A stretch of DNA of 64,000 nt from Roseomonas sp. (GTDB lineage: Bacteria; Pseudomonadota; Alphaproteobacteria; Acetobacterales; Acetobacteraceae). The notes beneath the pieces were generated by a model that saw only the letters and a program-made list of their open reading frames with translations, ran no database searches and was not told where the DNA came from. Where the stretch lies: positions 62,001 to 126,000 of the forward strand of contig JADCFX010000001.1 of assembly GCA_020249285.1 (NCBI GenBank), in the 5' to 3' direction. Below, piece after piece: positions 16,750-25,526 of this stretch. Each line of letters starts with the position of its first letter. The stretch's first letter is position 1. The translations under genes were made by a program, and so were the position numbers.

Positions 16750-17343
16750 CTACGCGTCGATAGCTTGCCATCCATGATGAAGGCGGCGCGTCGCCGCATC
16801 GAAGGCGAAGTAGTTGCCGCCGTTGTTGGGCGGCTGATCATGCTGTCTTCCGATGACGTCGCCACGGAAATGGCACAGCAGCAGCGTCCCGACCCCGCCA
16901 TGCGCTACGATGGCAACGTCGCCGGCGTAACCTGCCGAGGCGGTGAGCACCTCTTGAACAGCAGCGACGATCCGACGCTGCGCGTCGGCAGCTCGTTCCC
17001 AGCCTCGGATGCTCTCTTCAGGATGAGCAAAGAACAGGTCGGCGACGGCCTCGAACTCCTCCTTGGGCAGGTAGCCCGTAGCCGATCGGTCATTCTCGCC
17101 GAGGTTATCCAACTCCATGTTAGGCAGGCCCAACGGTCCAGCCAGAACTTCCGCAGCGTCGCGTGCCTTGCGCTCCGTGCTGCACCACACCACACCCAGA
17201 CTGCGCGCCCAGGGGCACGCAAGAACCTGCGCCATCCGGTCTCGGCCTCGCGGCGACAACGGCCATTCGGGTACTGGCACCGCCGGGTCAATCAGGACGT
17301 CAGGGTGAGTGATGAAGTAGACAGTCCGCGTCGTGGAGGTCAT
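16750..17343 (-). CDS. Histidine phosphatase family protein
   Basis: Member of the phosphoglycerate mutase-like/histidine phosphatase superfamily, 197 residues. The usual RHG start motif is replaced by ITHP, keeping the phospho-accepting His; the second catalytic His is in VAHGGVG. The IDPAVPVPEWPLS stretch after it is typical of a subgroup found in Alphaproteobacteria. ATG at 17343 is preferred over a TTG 12 codons upstream. Glu and Asp codons are mostly GAG and GAC, unlike flanking genes, which favour GAA and GAT; that hints at acquisition by transfer. A plus-strand frame over the same bases is its shadow. Confidence 0.8.
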   Translation of the reverse strand: MTSTTRTVYFITHPDVLIDPAVPVPEWPLSPRGRDRMAQVLACPWARSLGVVWCSTERKARDAAEVLAGPLGLPNMELDNLGENDRSATGYLPKEEFEAVADLFFAHPEESIRGWERAADAQRRIVAAVQEVLTASAGYAGDVAIVAHGGVGTLLLCHFRGDVIGRQHDQPPNNGGNYFAFDAATRRLHHGWQAIDA

Positions 17344-17466
17344 GACCCCTTCAATGCCGCATGGGGACAGTATTGCCAATTTTCAGCCCCGCCGTCGCGT
17401 TTCGCGCGGTAAGGACCTTGGTGACGAGTTCGGGCGCGGCTGAGCTTCTCGGCCTAGACGACGGGC

Positions 17467-17760
17467 TCACGCCCGCCCTTCCAACCCCGCGACCTCCTCA
17501 GGGCTTTGCAGCCTGAGCGCCAGCGCATGCAGCCCGGTCGAAAATTCCCCCGCCAAAGCCTCATGCACCGCGCGGGAACGCGCCACACGCGACATCCCGG
17601 CGAAACCCGCCGAGACCACATGCACTGAATAATGCGTCTCCCCCCCGGGGCTCGCGCCGGCATGGCCGGCATGGCTGGCACTGTCATCGGTGATTTCAAG
17701 TAAGGCTGGCTGGAAGCGCGCTTCCAGGCTTAGCCGAATACGGTCTGCGCGTTGGGTCAT
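17467..17760 (-). CDS. BolA family protein
   Basis: Small BolA-fold protein, 97 residues, a usual length. Such proteins pair with monothiol glutaredoxins and take part in iron-sulfur cluster handling or regulation. THYSVHVVSAGFAGMSRVAR is the conserved core, followed by a helix with AVHEAL. The ATG at 17760 gives the normal BolA start; the much longer open frame upstream is an extension with no homology. It is divergent from the J-domain gene across 83 bases, an arrangement common next to cobS in Alphaproteobacteria. Confidence 0.9.
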   Translation of the reverse strand: MTQRADRIRLSLEARFQPALLEITDDSASHAGHAGASPGGETHYSVHVVSAGFAGMSRVARSRAVHEALAGEFSTGLHALALRLQSPEEVAGLEGRA

Positions 17761-17843
17761 GATGTGTTTTTCCGCGTTTGTGACTTTTTTGCCAAGCCCT
17801 GTTCTGCCTTGCGGCTTCGCGCCACCGCCCCCATAACCGCCTG

Positions 17844-18428
17844 ATGTTCGCGCGCAAACGACGCAAGGCCTATGCCCCGGATGACGCAGCGCCCCCTGGG
17901 CGGCTTTGCGATGCGCCGGATTGCGCCGAAGCCGGGCAATATCGCGCCCCCCGCGACCGTTCCTTGCGCGAATTCCATTGGTTCTGCCTGGACCACGTGC
18001 GCGCCTACAACGCCAGTTGGGATTTCTATAAGGGCATGGGCCCGGATGAGATCGAAGCCTGTCTGCGCGCCGATACTTCTTGGCAGCGCCCCACCTGGCC
18101 ACTTGGGCGGGTTGGTGGTTCAGGCCGCTTTGACCCCGAAATCCTGCGCGACCCGCTAGGCGTGCTGGGCGCCGAAGCCCCCACCCCCCGCCGCCAGCCG
18201 CCGGAAAGCGCTGTCCCCCCGGAACTCCGCGCCGCATTGGACCTTTTGGGCCTGAAATGGCCGCTGGATTCAGTGGCATTGCGCGCCCGCTACAAGGATT
18301 TGGCCAAGCAGCACCACCCGGATGCCACCGGCGGCGACAAGCAGGCAGAGGAGCGTTTGAAGGATATCAACCGCGCCTATAGCCTGCTGCGCCACCGCCT
18401 GGCCAAACAACCTGCCACGGCTGGGTAG
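17844..18428 (+). CDS. J-domain (DnaJ-like) protein
   Basis: Co-chaperone-like protein, 194 residues. The J domain is at the C-terminus (about 130-190), with the essential HPD in KQHHPDATGG; it should stimulate a DnaK-type Hsp70. The N-terminal half has Cys and His residues (CDAPDC and FCLDH) that could bind a metal. It stands 59 bases before cobS on the same strand, an order seen in many Alphaproteobacteria; the physiological partner is unknown. Confidence 0.88.
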   Translation: MFARKRRKAYAPDDAAPPGRLCDAPDCAEAGQYRAPRDRSLREFHWFCLDHVRAYNASWDFYKGMGPDEIEACLRADTSWQRPTWPLGRVGGSGRFDPEILRDPLGVLGAEAPTPRRQPPESAVPPELRAALDLLGLKWPLDSVALRARYKDLAKQHHPDATGGDKQAEERLKDINRAYSLLRHRLAKQPATAG

Positions 18429-18487
18429 CCGGATTTGCATTACGCGCCTAAGCTGTCCCTTTCTCTATGCACGGAACCTGATCTGCG

Positions 18488-19495
18488 ATGAATAAAATCG
18501 CCCCCATTGCCGATATCAAACCGACTTCGGCGATTTCTGCCCCGGATACCACCGTCAAGGCGCGCGAAGCCTTTGGCGTCGATATAGACATGGATGTGCC
18601 CGCCTTTTCGGTACGCACAGAACATGTGCCGGAAATTGACACCAGCTACCGCTTCGACAAGGAAACCACGCTGGCCATTATTGCGGGCTTTGCCTTCAAT
18701 CGCCGCGTGATGATCCAGGGCTATCACGGCACTGGGAAATCCACCCATATCGAACAGGTGGCGGCGCGGCTGAACTGGCCTTGCATTCGCGTGAACCTGG
18801 ATAGCCACATCAGCCGTATTGACCTGATCGGCAAGGACGCGATTGTGCTGAAGGATGGCCAGCAGGTCACAGAATTCCGCGAGGGCATTCTGCCCTGGGC
18901 TTTGCAGCACCCCTGCGCTTTGGTGTTCGACGAATATGATGCCGGCCGCCCGGATGTGATGTTCGTGATCCAGCGCGTGCTGGAAGTGGAAGGCAAGCTC
19001 ACGCTGCTCGATCAAAGCCGCGTCATTCGCCCCAACCCGTATTTCCGGCTTTTCGCCACGGCGAATACCGTCGGGCTTGGCGATACCACCGGGCTTTATC
19101 ACGGCACGCAGCAGATCAATCAGGGCCAGATGGACCGCTGGAACATCGTCGCTACCCTGAACTACCTGCCGCATAAGCAGGAAACGGAAATCGTGCTGGC
19201 CAAGCTTGGCGTCGAAGGCGATGCCAAGATGAAGAAGCAGGTGGAAGCCATGGTGGCTTTGGCCGACCTGACGCGCGCGGGCTTCATCGCGGGCGATATC
19301 AGCACTGTCATGTCGCCACGGACCGTCATCACCTGGGCCGATAACGCCAAGATTTTTGGTGATGTCGGCTTCGCCTTCCGCCTCTCCTTCCTGAACAAGT
19401 GCGACGAGGCGGAACGCAGCACGGTGGCTGAATACTACCAGCGCTGCTTCAATGAGGAATTGCCCTCAGGCAGCTTGCTCCGCAAGGCGGGCTGA
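18488..19495 (+). CDS. cobS: Aerobic cobaltochelatase subunit CobS
   Basis: AAA+ ATPase subunit of the CobNST cobaltochelatase, which inserts cobalt into hydrogenobyrinic acid a,c-diamide in aerobic vitamin B12 synthesis. 335 residues, full length. Walker A is GYHGTGKST (about 78-86); Walker B is LVFDEYDAG (about 141-149). It works as a ring with CobT; CobN is not in this window. The cobT gene follows after a 58-base gap containing a strong hairpin. Confidence 0.95.
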   Translation: MNKIAPIADIKPTSAISAPDTTVKAREAFGVDIDMDVPAFSVRTEHVPEIDTSYRFDKETTLAIIAGFAFNRRVMIQGYHGTGKSTHIEQVAARLNWPCIRVNLDSHISRIDLIGKDAIVLKDGQQVTEFREGILPWALQHPCALVFDEYDAGRPDVMFVIQRVLEVEGKLTLLDQSRVIRPNPYFRLFATANTVGLGDTTGLYHGTQQINQGQMDRWNIVATLNYLPHKQETEIVLAKLGVEGDAKMKKQVEAMVALADLTRAGFIAGDISTVMSPRTVITWADNAKIFGDVGFAFRLSFLNKCDEAERSTVAEYYQRCFNEELPSGSLLRKAG

Positions 19496-19505
19496 ACCGC
19501 GTAAC

Positions 19506-19530
19506 GGCGGCGCCTGATGCGGGCGCCGCC
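19506..19530 (+). promoter_or_regulatory. Hairpin between cobS and cobT
   Basis: GGCGGCGCC (19506-19514), a 7-base loop, and GGCGCCGCC (19522-19530) make a perfect 9-bp GC stem. It begins 10 bases after the cobS stop and ends 23 bases before the cobT start. No U-run follows, so it more likely protects or processes the transcript, or tunes the CobS:CobT ratio, than fully terminates. Confidence 0.45.
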
Positions 19531-19553
19531 ATGCCATGCCAGAGAGAGTGATC

Positions 19554-21428
19554 ATGAGCGGCAAGCAGGATCTGACCCGGCAGGAAGAATTCAAGCGCGC
19601 CACCGCGGGCGTGCTACGCGCCATGGCGCATGCCGATGCGGAAGTGCAGGTGGCCTTCCAGCCCGGGCCTTCCGGCGTGGCCGGCAAGCGCGTGCGCCTG
19701 CCGCTGCCAACCCGCGCCTTGCCCGCCAATGAAATGGCGAAGCTGCGTGGTGCGGCGGATGCCGCGGCACTCAAGCTGCGCCATCATGATGAAGCGCTTC
19801 ATGCCAGCCGCATCCCAACGCGGCGCGAGGCCAAGGAAGTGTTCGACGCGCTTGAACAAGTGCGTGTGGAGGCCGTGGGGTCCCAACACATGGCCGGCGT
19901 TGCGGCGAATTTGCGCGCCAAGCTGATCGAAGAATGCGAAGCCGAAGGCTATGACCGCATGACGCGCAAGGACCAGATGCCGCTGCCGGCAGCCTTGGGC
20001 CTGATTGCGCGTGAACGCCTGACCGGGGAAGCAGCACCAGAAGCCGCACATCGCGTGCTTGATTTGTGGCGCGACACGATTGGTGAGGATGCCGAACAGG
20101 CCCTTGCCGAAATGGCGACCACCGCCGAAGACCAAGGCGCCTTCGCCCGCGCGGCGCGCAAACTGCTGACCGCGCTCGACCTCGCTGAGGCCGAAATGGA
20201 AGCGGAGAGCGAACAGCAAGACGAGGAAGGCGAAGAAGGCGGCGAAAGCACGCCCCAGCAGGACCAATCCGGCGAAGGGCAGAGCCAATCCGACCAGGAA
20301 GATGAAATGCTCGGCGCCCAGCCCGAGCAGATGCAGGGCGAAGCTTCGGACGAAGAAGCCGAGGAATCCGAAGAAGAAGGCGCGGCAGCCGATGGCGATG
20401 ACAAGCCAGGCGGCCCGCAGCAGCGCCGCGAAGTGCCGCAGGTGGATGACACCACGCGCTACCACGCCTTCACCACGCAATTCGATGAAGTGGTGGCCGC
20501 GGATGATCTCTGTGACCCGGAAGAACTCACCAGGCTACGCCAACAGCTAGACCAGCAGCTTTCCCATTTGCAGGGCGTGGTTTCCAAACTCGCCAATCGG
20601 CTGCAACGCCGCTTGCTGGCGCAGCAACAGCGCGCCTGGGATTTCGATCTGGAAGAGGGCATTCTGGATGTCGCGCGGCTGGCGCGCATTGTCGCCAACC
20701 CAACCCATTCGCTGTCCTACAAGCGTGAGCGGGAGACGGATTTCCGCGACACGGTGGTGACGCTGCTGATTGACAATTCCGGTTCCATGCGCGGGCGCCC
20801 GATCACGGTTGCCGCCATGTGCAGCGATATCCTGGCGCGCACCTTGGAACGCTGCGCGGTGAAAACCGAGATCCTTGGCTTCACTACGCGCGCCTGGAAG
20901 GGTGGGCAAAGCCGTGAACGCTGGGTGGCGGAGGGCAAGGCGCGTAATCCGGGCCGCCTGAATGATCTGCGCCACGTGATCTACAAGCCCGCCGATGCGC
21001 CCTGGCGGCGCGCGCGCAAGAATCTCGGCCTGATGCTGCGCGAAGGTTTGCTGAAGGAAAACATTGATGGCGAGGCTTTGGAATGGGCCTATAAGCGCCT
21101 GCTCGCGCGGCCTGAACATCGCCGCATTCTGATGGTGATTTCCGATGGCGCGCCGGTGGATGACAGCACGCTTTCCGTCAATCCAGGCAATTACCTGGAA
21201 CGCCATTTGCGGAAAGTGATTGGCGAAATTGAAAACCGCAATGCGGTCGAGCTTGTTGCCATCGGCATCGGCCATGATGTGACACGCTATTACCGCCGCG
21301 CGGTGACCATTGTGGATGCCGAAGAACTGGGCGGCACCATGATGAAGAAACTCGCCGAATTGTTTGATGAGGATGCGGCGGAAGCCTGGCAGCGGAGTGC
21401 TGCCGAACGCTCCGCCATGGTGGCCTGA
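19554..21428 (+). CDS. cobT: Aerobic cobaltochelatase subunit CobT
   Basis: CobT partner of CobS in cobalt insertion, 624 residues. A helical N-terminal region is followed by a strongly acidic Glu/Asp/Gln-rich linker (about 210-300) and a C-terminal von Willebrand A domain whose MIDAS motif is DNSGS in [11 protein letters not shown] (about 405-415). The ATG at 19554 with an upstream GAGAGAG is preferred over the ATG six codons earlier. Cotranscribed with cobS. Confidence 0.94.
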   Translation: MSGKQDLTRQEEFKRATAGVLRAMAHADAEVQVAFQPGPSGVAGKRVRLPLPTRALPANEMAKLRGAADAAALKLRHHDEALHASRIPTRREAKEVFDALEQVRVEAVGSQHMAGVAANLRAKLIEECEAEGYDRMTRKDQMPLPAALGLIARERLTGEAAPEAAHRVLDLWRDTIGEDAEQALAEMATTAEDQGAFARAARKLLTALDLAEAEMEAESEQQDEEGEEGGESTPQQDQSGEGQSQSDQEDEMLGAQPEQMQGEASDEEAEESEEEGAAADGDDKPGGPQQRREVPQVDDTTRYHAFTTQFDEVVAADDLCDPEELTRLRQQLDQQLSHLQGVVSKLANRLQRRLLAQQQRAWDFDLEEGILDVARLARIVANPTHSLSYKRERETDFRDTVVTLLIDNSGSMRGRPITVAAMCSDILARTLERCAVKTEILGFTTRAWKGGQSRERWVAEGKARNPGRLNDLRHVIYKPADAPWRRARKNLGLMLREGLLKENIDGEALEWAYKRLLARPEHRRILMVISDGAPVDDSTLSVNPGNYLERHLRKVIGEIENRNAVELVAIGIGHDVTRYYRRAVTIVDAEELGGTMMKKLAELFDEDAAEAWQRSAAERSAMVA

Positions 21429-21442
21429 CGCAGCAAGGCGTT

Positions 21443-22399
21443 ATGGCGCTGGAACCAAGTGTTTCGCGCCGCGTTTTCCTGGCCGCGCTTGGCGCGACAA
21501 GCGCAGCATCCGCCAAGGCACAGAATGCGGCGCAGCCCTTTGCGCTGCCCGATCTCCCCGGGCCTTTGCGCCTGCTCGGCGGGTTGGTGATTGATGCGGC
21601 GGCTTTGGGCGGCGGCGGCTTTTCCGGGGTGCATCTGGCGCCGGATTTGACGCTGACCTTGATCAGTGATCGCGGCCATTGGGCGGAAGCGCGGCTGCTG
21701 CTGGATGGCCTGACGCCCTTGGGCTTGCACCCGCTGCGCCACGGGCCTTTGCGCGATGAAGCGGGCAAACCCATCCCGCGCGGTTTCGCTGCCGATGCGG
21801 AGGCGCTGGTGCGGCTGCCCGATGGCACTTGGCTGGTGGCCTTTGAACGACGCCACCGCATCCGCGCCTATCGCCGGCTGGATGGGCCAGGCCTTTATGT
21901 CGCGGCACCGCCGGGGCTTGAGGGCGCGCCTGCCAATGGCGGGCTGGAAAGCCTGGCCGTGCTGCCCGATGGCCGGCTTTTCGCCATTGCCGAGACCTTC
22001 ACCCCGTCGGATCGGCCTGAATTGCGCCATGCCTGGCTCGGCGTGCCTGGTCGCTGGACGTCGCTTTATTGGCAACCCGCGCCTGGCTTTCACCCAACCG
22101 ATGCTGCGATCCTGCCCGATGGCCGCGCGCTGGTTCTGGAGCGGCGCTTTAGCCTGCTCGGCGGTTTCAGCGCCCGGCTGGTGATGACCACCCCCGATGC
22201 GCTGCGCTCAGCCCGCGAAGGCACGGTGCTGTATGGCGAGGCGATCCTGATGCTGGATGACGCGCCGCTGCCGGCGGAGAATTGGGAAGCCGTGGCGGTC
22301 ACGCGCTTTGGGGATCAGACGCTGGTGGCGCTGATATCCGATGATAATGAAAGCATCTTGCAGCGCAGCCTGTTATTGTTGTTCGCGTGGCGCGGCTGA
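21443..22399 (+). CDS. Esterase-like protein of the phytase/beta-propeller type
   Basis: Exported protein of 318 residues resembling the esterase-like activity of phytase family. The N-terminus has a twin-Arg leader (VSRRVFLAALGA) ending ASAKAQ, so it is probably sent to the periplasm by Tat. The body has repeated beta-rich motifs with SDRGHW and GGLESLAVLPDGR, fitting a propeller. It starts 14 bases after cobT. Substrate unknown. Confidence 0.8.
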   Translation: MALEPSVSRRVFLAALGATSAASAKAQNAAQPFALPDLPGPLRLLGGLVIDAAALGGGGFSGVHLAPDLTLTLISDRGHWAEARLLLDGLTPLGLHPLRHGPLRDEAGKPIPRGFAADAEALVRLPDGTWLVAFERRHRIRAYRRLDGPGLYVAAPPGLEGAPANGGLESLAVLPDGRLFAIAETFTPSDRPELRHAWLGVPGRWTSLYWQPAPGFHPTDAAILPDGRALVLERRFSLLGGFSARLVMTTPDALRSAREGTVLYGEAILMLDDAPLPAENWEAVAVTRFGDQTLVALISDDNESILQRSLLLLFAWRG

Positions 22400-22403
22400 T
22401 GCT

Positions 22404-22432
22404 GGCGTGATCCATGGAAAACGGATCACGCC
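22404..22432. terminator. Shared hairpin between convergent genes
   Basis: GGCGTGATCC (22404-22413) and GGATCACGCC (22423-22432) form a perfect 10-bp stem with a 9-base loop. It lies just after the esterase-like gene and 12 bases before the end of the minus-strand Bug receptor, so it can serve both. No T-run. The same core stem occurs at 63075-63102 behind the other Bug gene. Confidence 0.55.
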
Positions 22433-22444
22433 ATGGAACGCGCC

Positions 22445-23428
22445 CTAACCTTGTAACCTGATCCCAGACTCCCGGATCACCCGCGCCCATTTGGCGATGT
22501 CATCGGCAATCCTGGCGCGCATCTGCTCACTATCGCCATCGACAATATCAAGGCCAAGGCCGGAGAAGCGCTGGCGCATGGCGGGGTCCGCCAGAATGGC
22601 CCGCGATGTCACCTGCACGCGATCCAGGATGGGCTGAGGCGTGCCTGCTGGTGCCATGGTGCCGAACCAGGAACTCGCCTCAAAACCTGGGAAGCCTTGC
22701 TCAACCAGCGTCGGTATCTCCGGCGCATTGGTTGAACGCTGGAGTGTGGTGATGCCAAGCCCGCGCAATTGGCCATCGCGCACCATGGGTAGCACCGCGC
22801 CGATATTCTGGATGCCAAGCTGGACACTGCCATTCAGCACATCGGCCATATTGGCACCGCGATAGGGGATGTGTTCCATCTTGATGCCGGCCTGGCTGCA
22901 GAACATCTCGCCAGCAGCATGCTGCGGCGTGCCGACGCCTGGCGTGCCATAGGATACCTTGCCGGGATTGGCTTTTGCGTAAGCGACCAATTCCTGGATC
23001 GTGCGCGGTGGGAAATCCCTGTTCGACACGAAAAGCGATGGCATGGCGAAGGCAAGGTGGATCGGCGCCAGATCCTTCACGGGATCGAAAGGCAGGCGCT
23101 GCAGGTTTGGCAGAAGGGTCAAAGCTGCGCTTGCCGCCCACATCAGCGTATAGCCATCCGGCGCTGATTTCGCGACGCGATCCACACCAATGGCGCCTGA
23201 ATTGCCCGCGACATTTTCAACAACGACCGGCTGGCCCCAGGCTTCGCTGAATCTTTGGGCGAAAAGCCGGCCCGTCACATCCGTGGCGCTGCCGGCGGTG
23301 AAGCCAACAATCAGCCGTACCGGCCGGTCTGGCCAGGCGCCCTGTGCAAAGGCGCCGGTGGCAGTGCCGGAACCAATCAAAGCCGCGCCGCCCATCATCA
23401 GGCCACGCCGCGAAAGCGATGCTGTCAT
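22445..23428 (-). CDS. Bug-family tripartite tricarboxylate transporter receptor
   Basis: Periplasmic solute receptor of the Bug/TctC family, 327 residues. It has a signal peptide with a twin-Arg-like start (SRRGLMMGGAAL) ending GAFAQG, then the family opening WPDRPVRLIVGFTAG. These proteins bind carboxylates with two water-mediated loops. The start has a very good site, GGAGG 6 bases before ATG. No TctA/TctB membrane genes are nearby, as is usual for expanded Bug families, so the ligand is unknown. Confidence 0.93.
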   Translation of the reverse strand: MTASLSRRGLMMGGAALIGSGTATGAFAQGAWPDRPVRLIVGFTAGSATDVTGRLFAQRFSEAWGQPVVVENVAGNSGAIGVDRVAKSAPDGYTLMWAASAALTLLPNLQRLPFDPVKDLAPIHLAFAMPSLFVSNRDFPPRTIQELVAYAKANPGKVSYGTPGVGTPQHAAGEMFCSQAGIKMEHIPYRGANMADVLNGSVQLGIQNIGAVLPMVRDGQLRGLGITTLQRSTNAPEIPTLVEQGFPGFEASSWFGTMAPAGTPQPILDRVQVTSRAILADPAMRQRFSGLGLDIVDGDSEQMRARIADDIAKWARVIRESGIRLQG

Positions 23429-23549
23429 GAATTTCCTCCCCGGTTTTTATTGCCGCGCCGAAGGCCTCAGCCCTCAGCGCGTTTAGGGGAGCGTAACGCG
23501 GTAAATCGCGCGCCGTCCATGCGAAAGATGGCCCGACGGGCGCCCTACT

Positions 23550-24161
23550 TCAGGCGGGAACCTGCCGCACCAGATCCCGCTTGGCGAGCGCTGCTCCGGC
23601 CGCCCAGGCCGGCACCAGCGGGCGTGGCTTTTCGAACCAAAGGCAGGTTTCCTCGATACCGCGTGCGGGGCACCAGATGCGCCCTTCCCCAAGCGGCCCG
23701 AATCCCAGCAGGCGAACAACCGCGAGCGAGGCTACATTATCCGGCTGCACCGCCGCCCTCAGGCAATCAATATCCATATGCTTGAAGGCGAGTTCCACCG
23801 CGACCGGCCCCGCTTCACGCATCAGCCCCTGGCCCTGATAGTGTTCCCCGAGCCAATAGGTCGTCAGCGCCACCCGGTCATCGCCCGGCGGGCAGATCAG
23901 GCTGACCCAGCCGCAAATCGCACCATCAGATTTCCGTTCCAGTGCCAGCGGCAGGGACCGCCTTTCCGCGGCTGCACCGCGGGCCGAACTGATTTTCTCC
24001 TGCGCCATGGGGGACGAGAAGGGCACGGGCCAGGAGGCCAATCGCTTGCTGATCGCTTCCGTCATCATCTCCGCAATGGCCGGGGCATCGCGACCTTCGA
24101 CGCAGCGCAACCGAAGGCGAGGCGTTTCTGCTACGGGAGCAGATGGGAGAAAAACAACCAT
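23550..24161 (-). CDS. GNAT family N-acetyltransferase
   Basis: Acetyl-CoA-dependent acetyltransferase of the RimJ/RimL-like GNAT group, 203 residues. Visible are TPRLRLRCVEGRDA at the start, YWLGEHYQGQGLMREA as the acetyl-CoA binding turn, and NVASLAVVRLLGF near the end. The start codon is 24 bases after the stop of the carotenoid-operon aldehyde dehydrogenase, so it may be the tail of that transcript, though a functional link is not evident. Confidence 0.87.
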   Translation of the reverse strand: MVVFLPSAPVAETPRLRLRCVEGRDAPAIAEMMTEAISKRLASWPVPFSSPMAQEKISSARGAAAERRSLPLALERKSDGAICGWVSLICPPGDDRVALTTYWLGEHYQGQGLMREAGPVAVELAFKHMDIDCLRAAVQPDNVASLAVVRLLGFGPLGEGRIWCPARGIEETCLWFEKPRPLVPAWAAGAALAKRDLVRQVPA

Positions 24162-24185
24162 AAGATGTATATAGACCGTGGAAAT

Positions 24186-25526
24186 CTATTTGGCTAGAAA
24201 ATTTTTTAACCTTTCCGCAGCTTTTCCGCGAGGCTGATCGAATAGCCTAGACAGGGAAAAATTCCCATGATGCACGCGGGCGCGGCGGTGGGAGAATTCC
24301 AGAAAGCCGGCCAGCCCATTGCGTCGCCCGAAGCCAGAATCACCCGATCCACCGAAACCCAAAGCCTGGAAACCTGCGAATTCCACAGTGCGGCCGGCGA
24401 TGATGGCGCTGCCCCTGGCGATCCGTGCAACCTGATTTTCTTCCTCAGGCGTCGCACCAAAAAGGTAGATAGCCAGGGGTGATGGACGTTCTACAACCCA
24501 GGCGAGTGCCATTCGAAGCGATTCTTCTTCACGCATAAGTAGTATCGGGCCGAAGATTTCCTCATGGCAGATTGCCGCTTCGGGCGGGGCTTCCGCCAGC
24601 ATCAGCGCCATGTGTCGCCCCGGACCGTTCTCAGCCAGCGGGGTCAGGCTGGCGCCCGCCATCAGGCGTTGAAGCCGCGCATATTGGGCGGCATTGATCA
24701 CGCCCGTTTCCGGCAACCCAATGTCGGTTGCTCGGCAGGCTTCGATGAAGGCCTGCTTGCTATGCCCGACCAGCAGCACCGTATCGGGGGCGACGCAGGT
24801 CTGCCCCGCATTGAACGCTTTGCCCGCCAGGATATCGCGCGCGGCGCGCTTCAAATCCGCCCCCGGCAGCACCAGCACCAGACATTTGCCGCCCAATTCC
24901 AGCGTCAGCGGCGTCAGCTTCGGCGCCGCAGCGGCCATGATCTTGCGCCCCGTGGCCGTGCTGCCGGTGAAGACCAGATGATCCCAGGGTTGCGCCGCGA
25001 AATCCGCGCCCACTTCAGCGCCGCCTTGCACGCAAAGCGCGATGTTATCGCCCCAGGCATCGCGCAAAATATCGGCAATCAGCGCGGCGGTGCGCGGCAG
25101 TGCTTCCGATGGTTTCACACATACGCGATTGCCGGCAGCAATGGCATCAATCGCGGGCAGCAGCGCCAATTGCACCGGGTAATTCCAGGGCGCCATGATG
25201 CCAATCACGCCTTTGGGGACAAATTCTTCCCGTGCGCGCGCCGGCCAGAAGGGATAGGGCACAGTGACGCGTCGCGCGCGCATCCAATGCCACAGATTGC
25301 GCCGCGCATAACGCGCCATATCCGCGACCAGCAACACATCCGCAAGCAGGGTTTCTATCGGCGCGCGGCCTTCATATTCGGCATCCAGCACCGCCATGAT
25401 CTCATGCGAGCGCGCCATCACGGCGCGCGCGAGGCCCGCCAGCAGCGCGCGGCGTTGCTTCAAGTTGGGGATACCATCCCGCGCTTCGGCGGCGCGGAGC
25501 GCAGCAAGGGCTTCGGCAGGGGTCAT
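24186..25526 (-). CDS. Aldehyde dehydrogenase, class 3-like; candidate carotenal dehydrogenase
   Basis: NAD(P)-dependent aldehyde dehydrogenase, 446 residues, of the short class 3/coniferyl type. Catalytic Cys is in NAGQTC, the general-base Glu in LELGGK, and the cofactor turn is FTGSTATG. It is the last gene of the seven-gene operon and overlaps hpnE by ATGA. In the staphyloxanthin pathway an aldehyde dehydrogenase (AldH) oxidises the terminal carotenal to the acid before glycosylation; that role is inferred here from context. A general aldehyde detoxifying role is the alternative. Confidence 0.9.
   Translation of the reverse strand: MTPAEALAALRAAEARDGIPNLKQRRALLAGLARAVMARSHEIMAVLDAEYEGRAPIETLLADVLLVADMARYARRNLWHWMRARRVTVPYPFWPARAREEFVPKGVIGIMAPWNYPVQLALLPAIDAIAAGNRVCVKPSEALPRTAALIADILRDAWGDNIALCVQGGAEVGADFAAQPWDHLVFTGSTATGRKIMAAAAPKLTPLTLELGGKCLVLVLPGADLKRAARDILAGKAFNAGQTCVAPDTVLLVGHSKQAFIEACRATDIGLPETGVINAAQYARLQRLMAGASLTPLAENGPGRHMALMLAEAPPEAAICHEEIFGPILLMREEESLRMALAWVVERPSPLAIYLFGATPEEENQVARIARGSAIIAGRTVEFAGFQALGFGGSGDSGFGRRNGLAGFLEFSHRRARVHHGNFSLSRLFDQPRGKAAERLKNFLAK

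Noticed and set aside
16600..17412. 270-codon plus-strand frame over the histidine phosphatase
   Set aside because: The minus strand encodes a recognisable phosphatase with both catalytic His; the plus frame starts inside the palindromic repeat and has no homology signal.
17467..18279. Reading BolA as a 270-residue protein
   Set aside because: The extension covers the divergent J-domain gene antisense; the normal BolA length starts at 17760.
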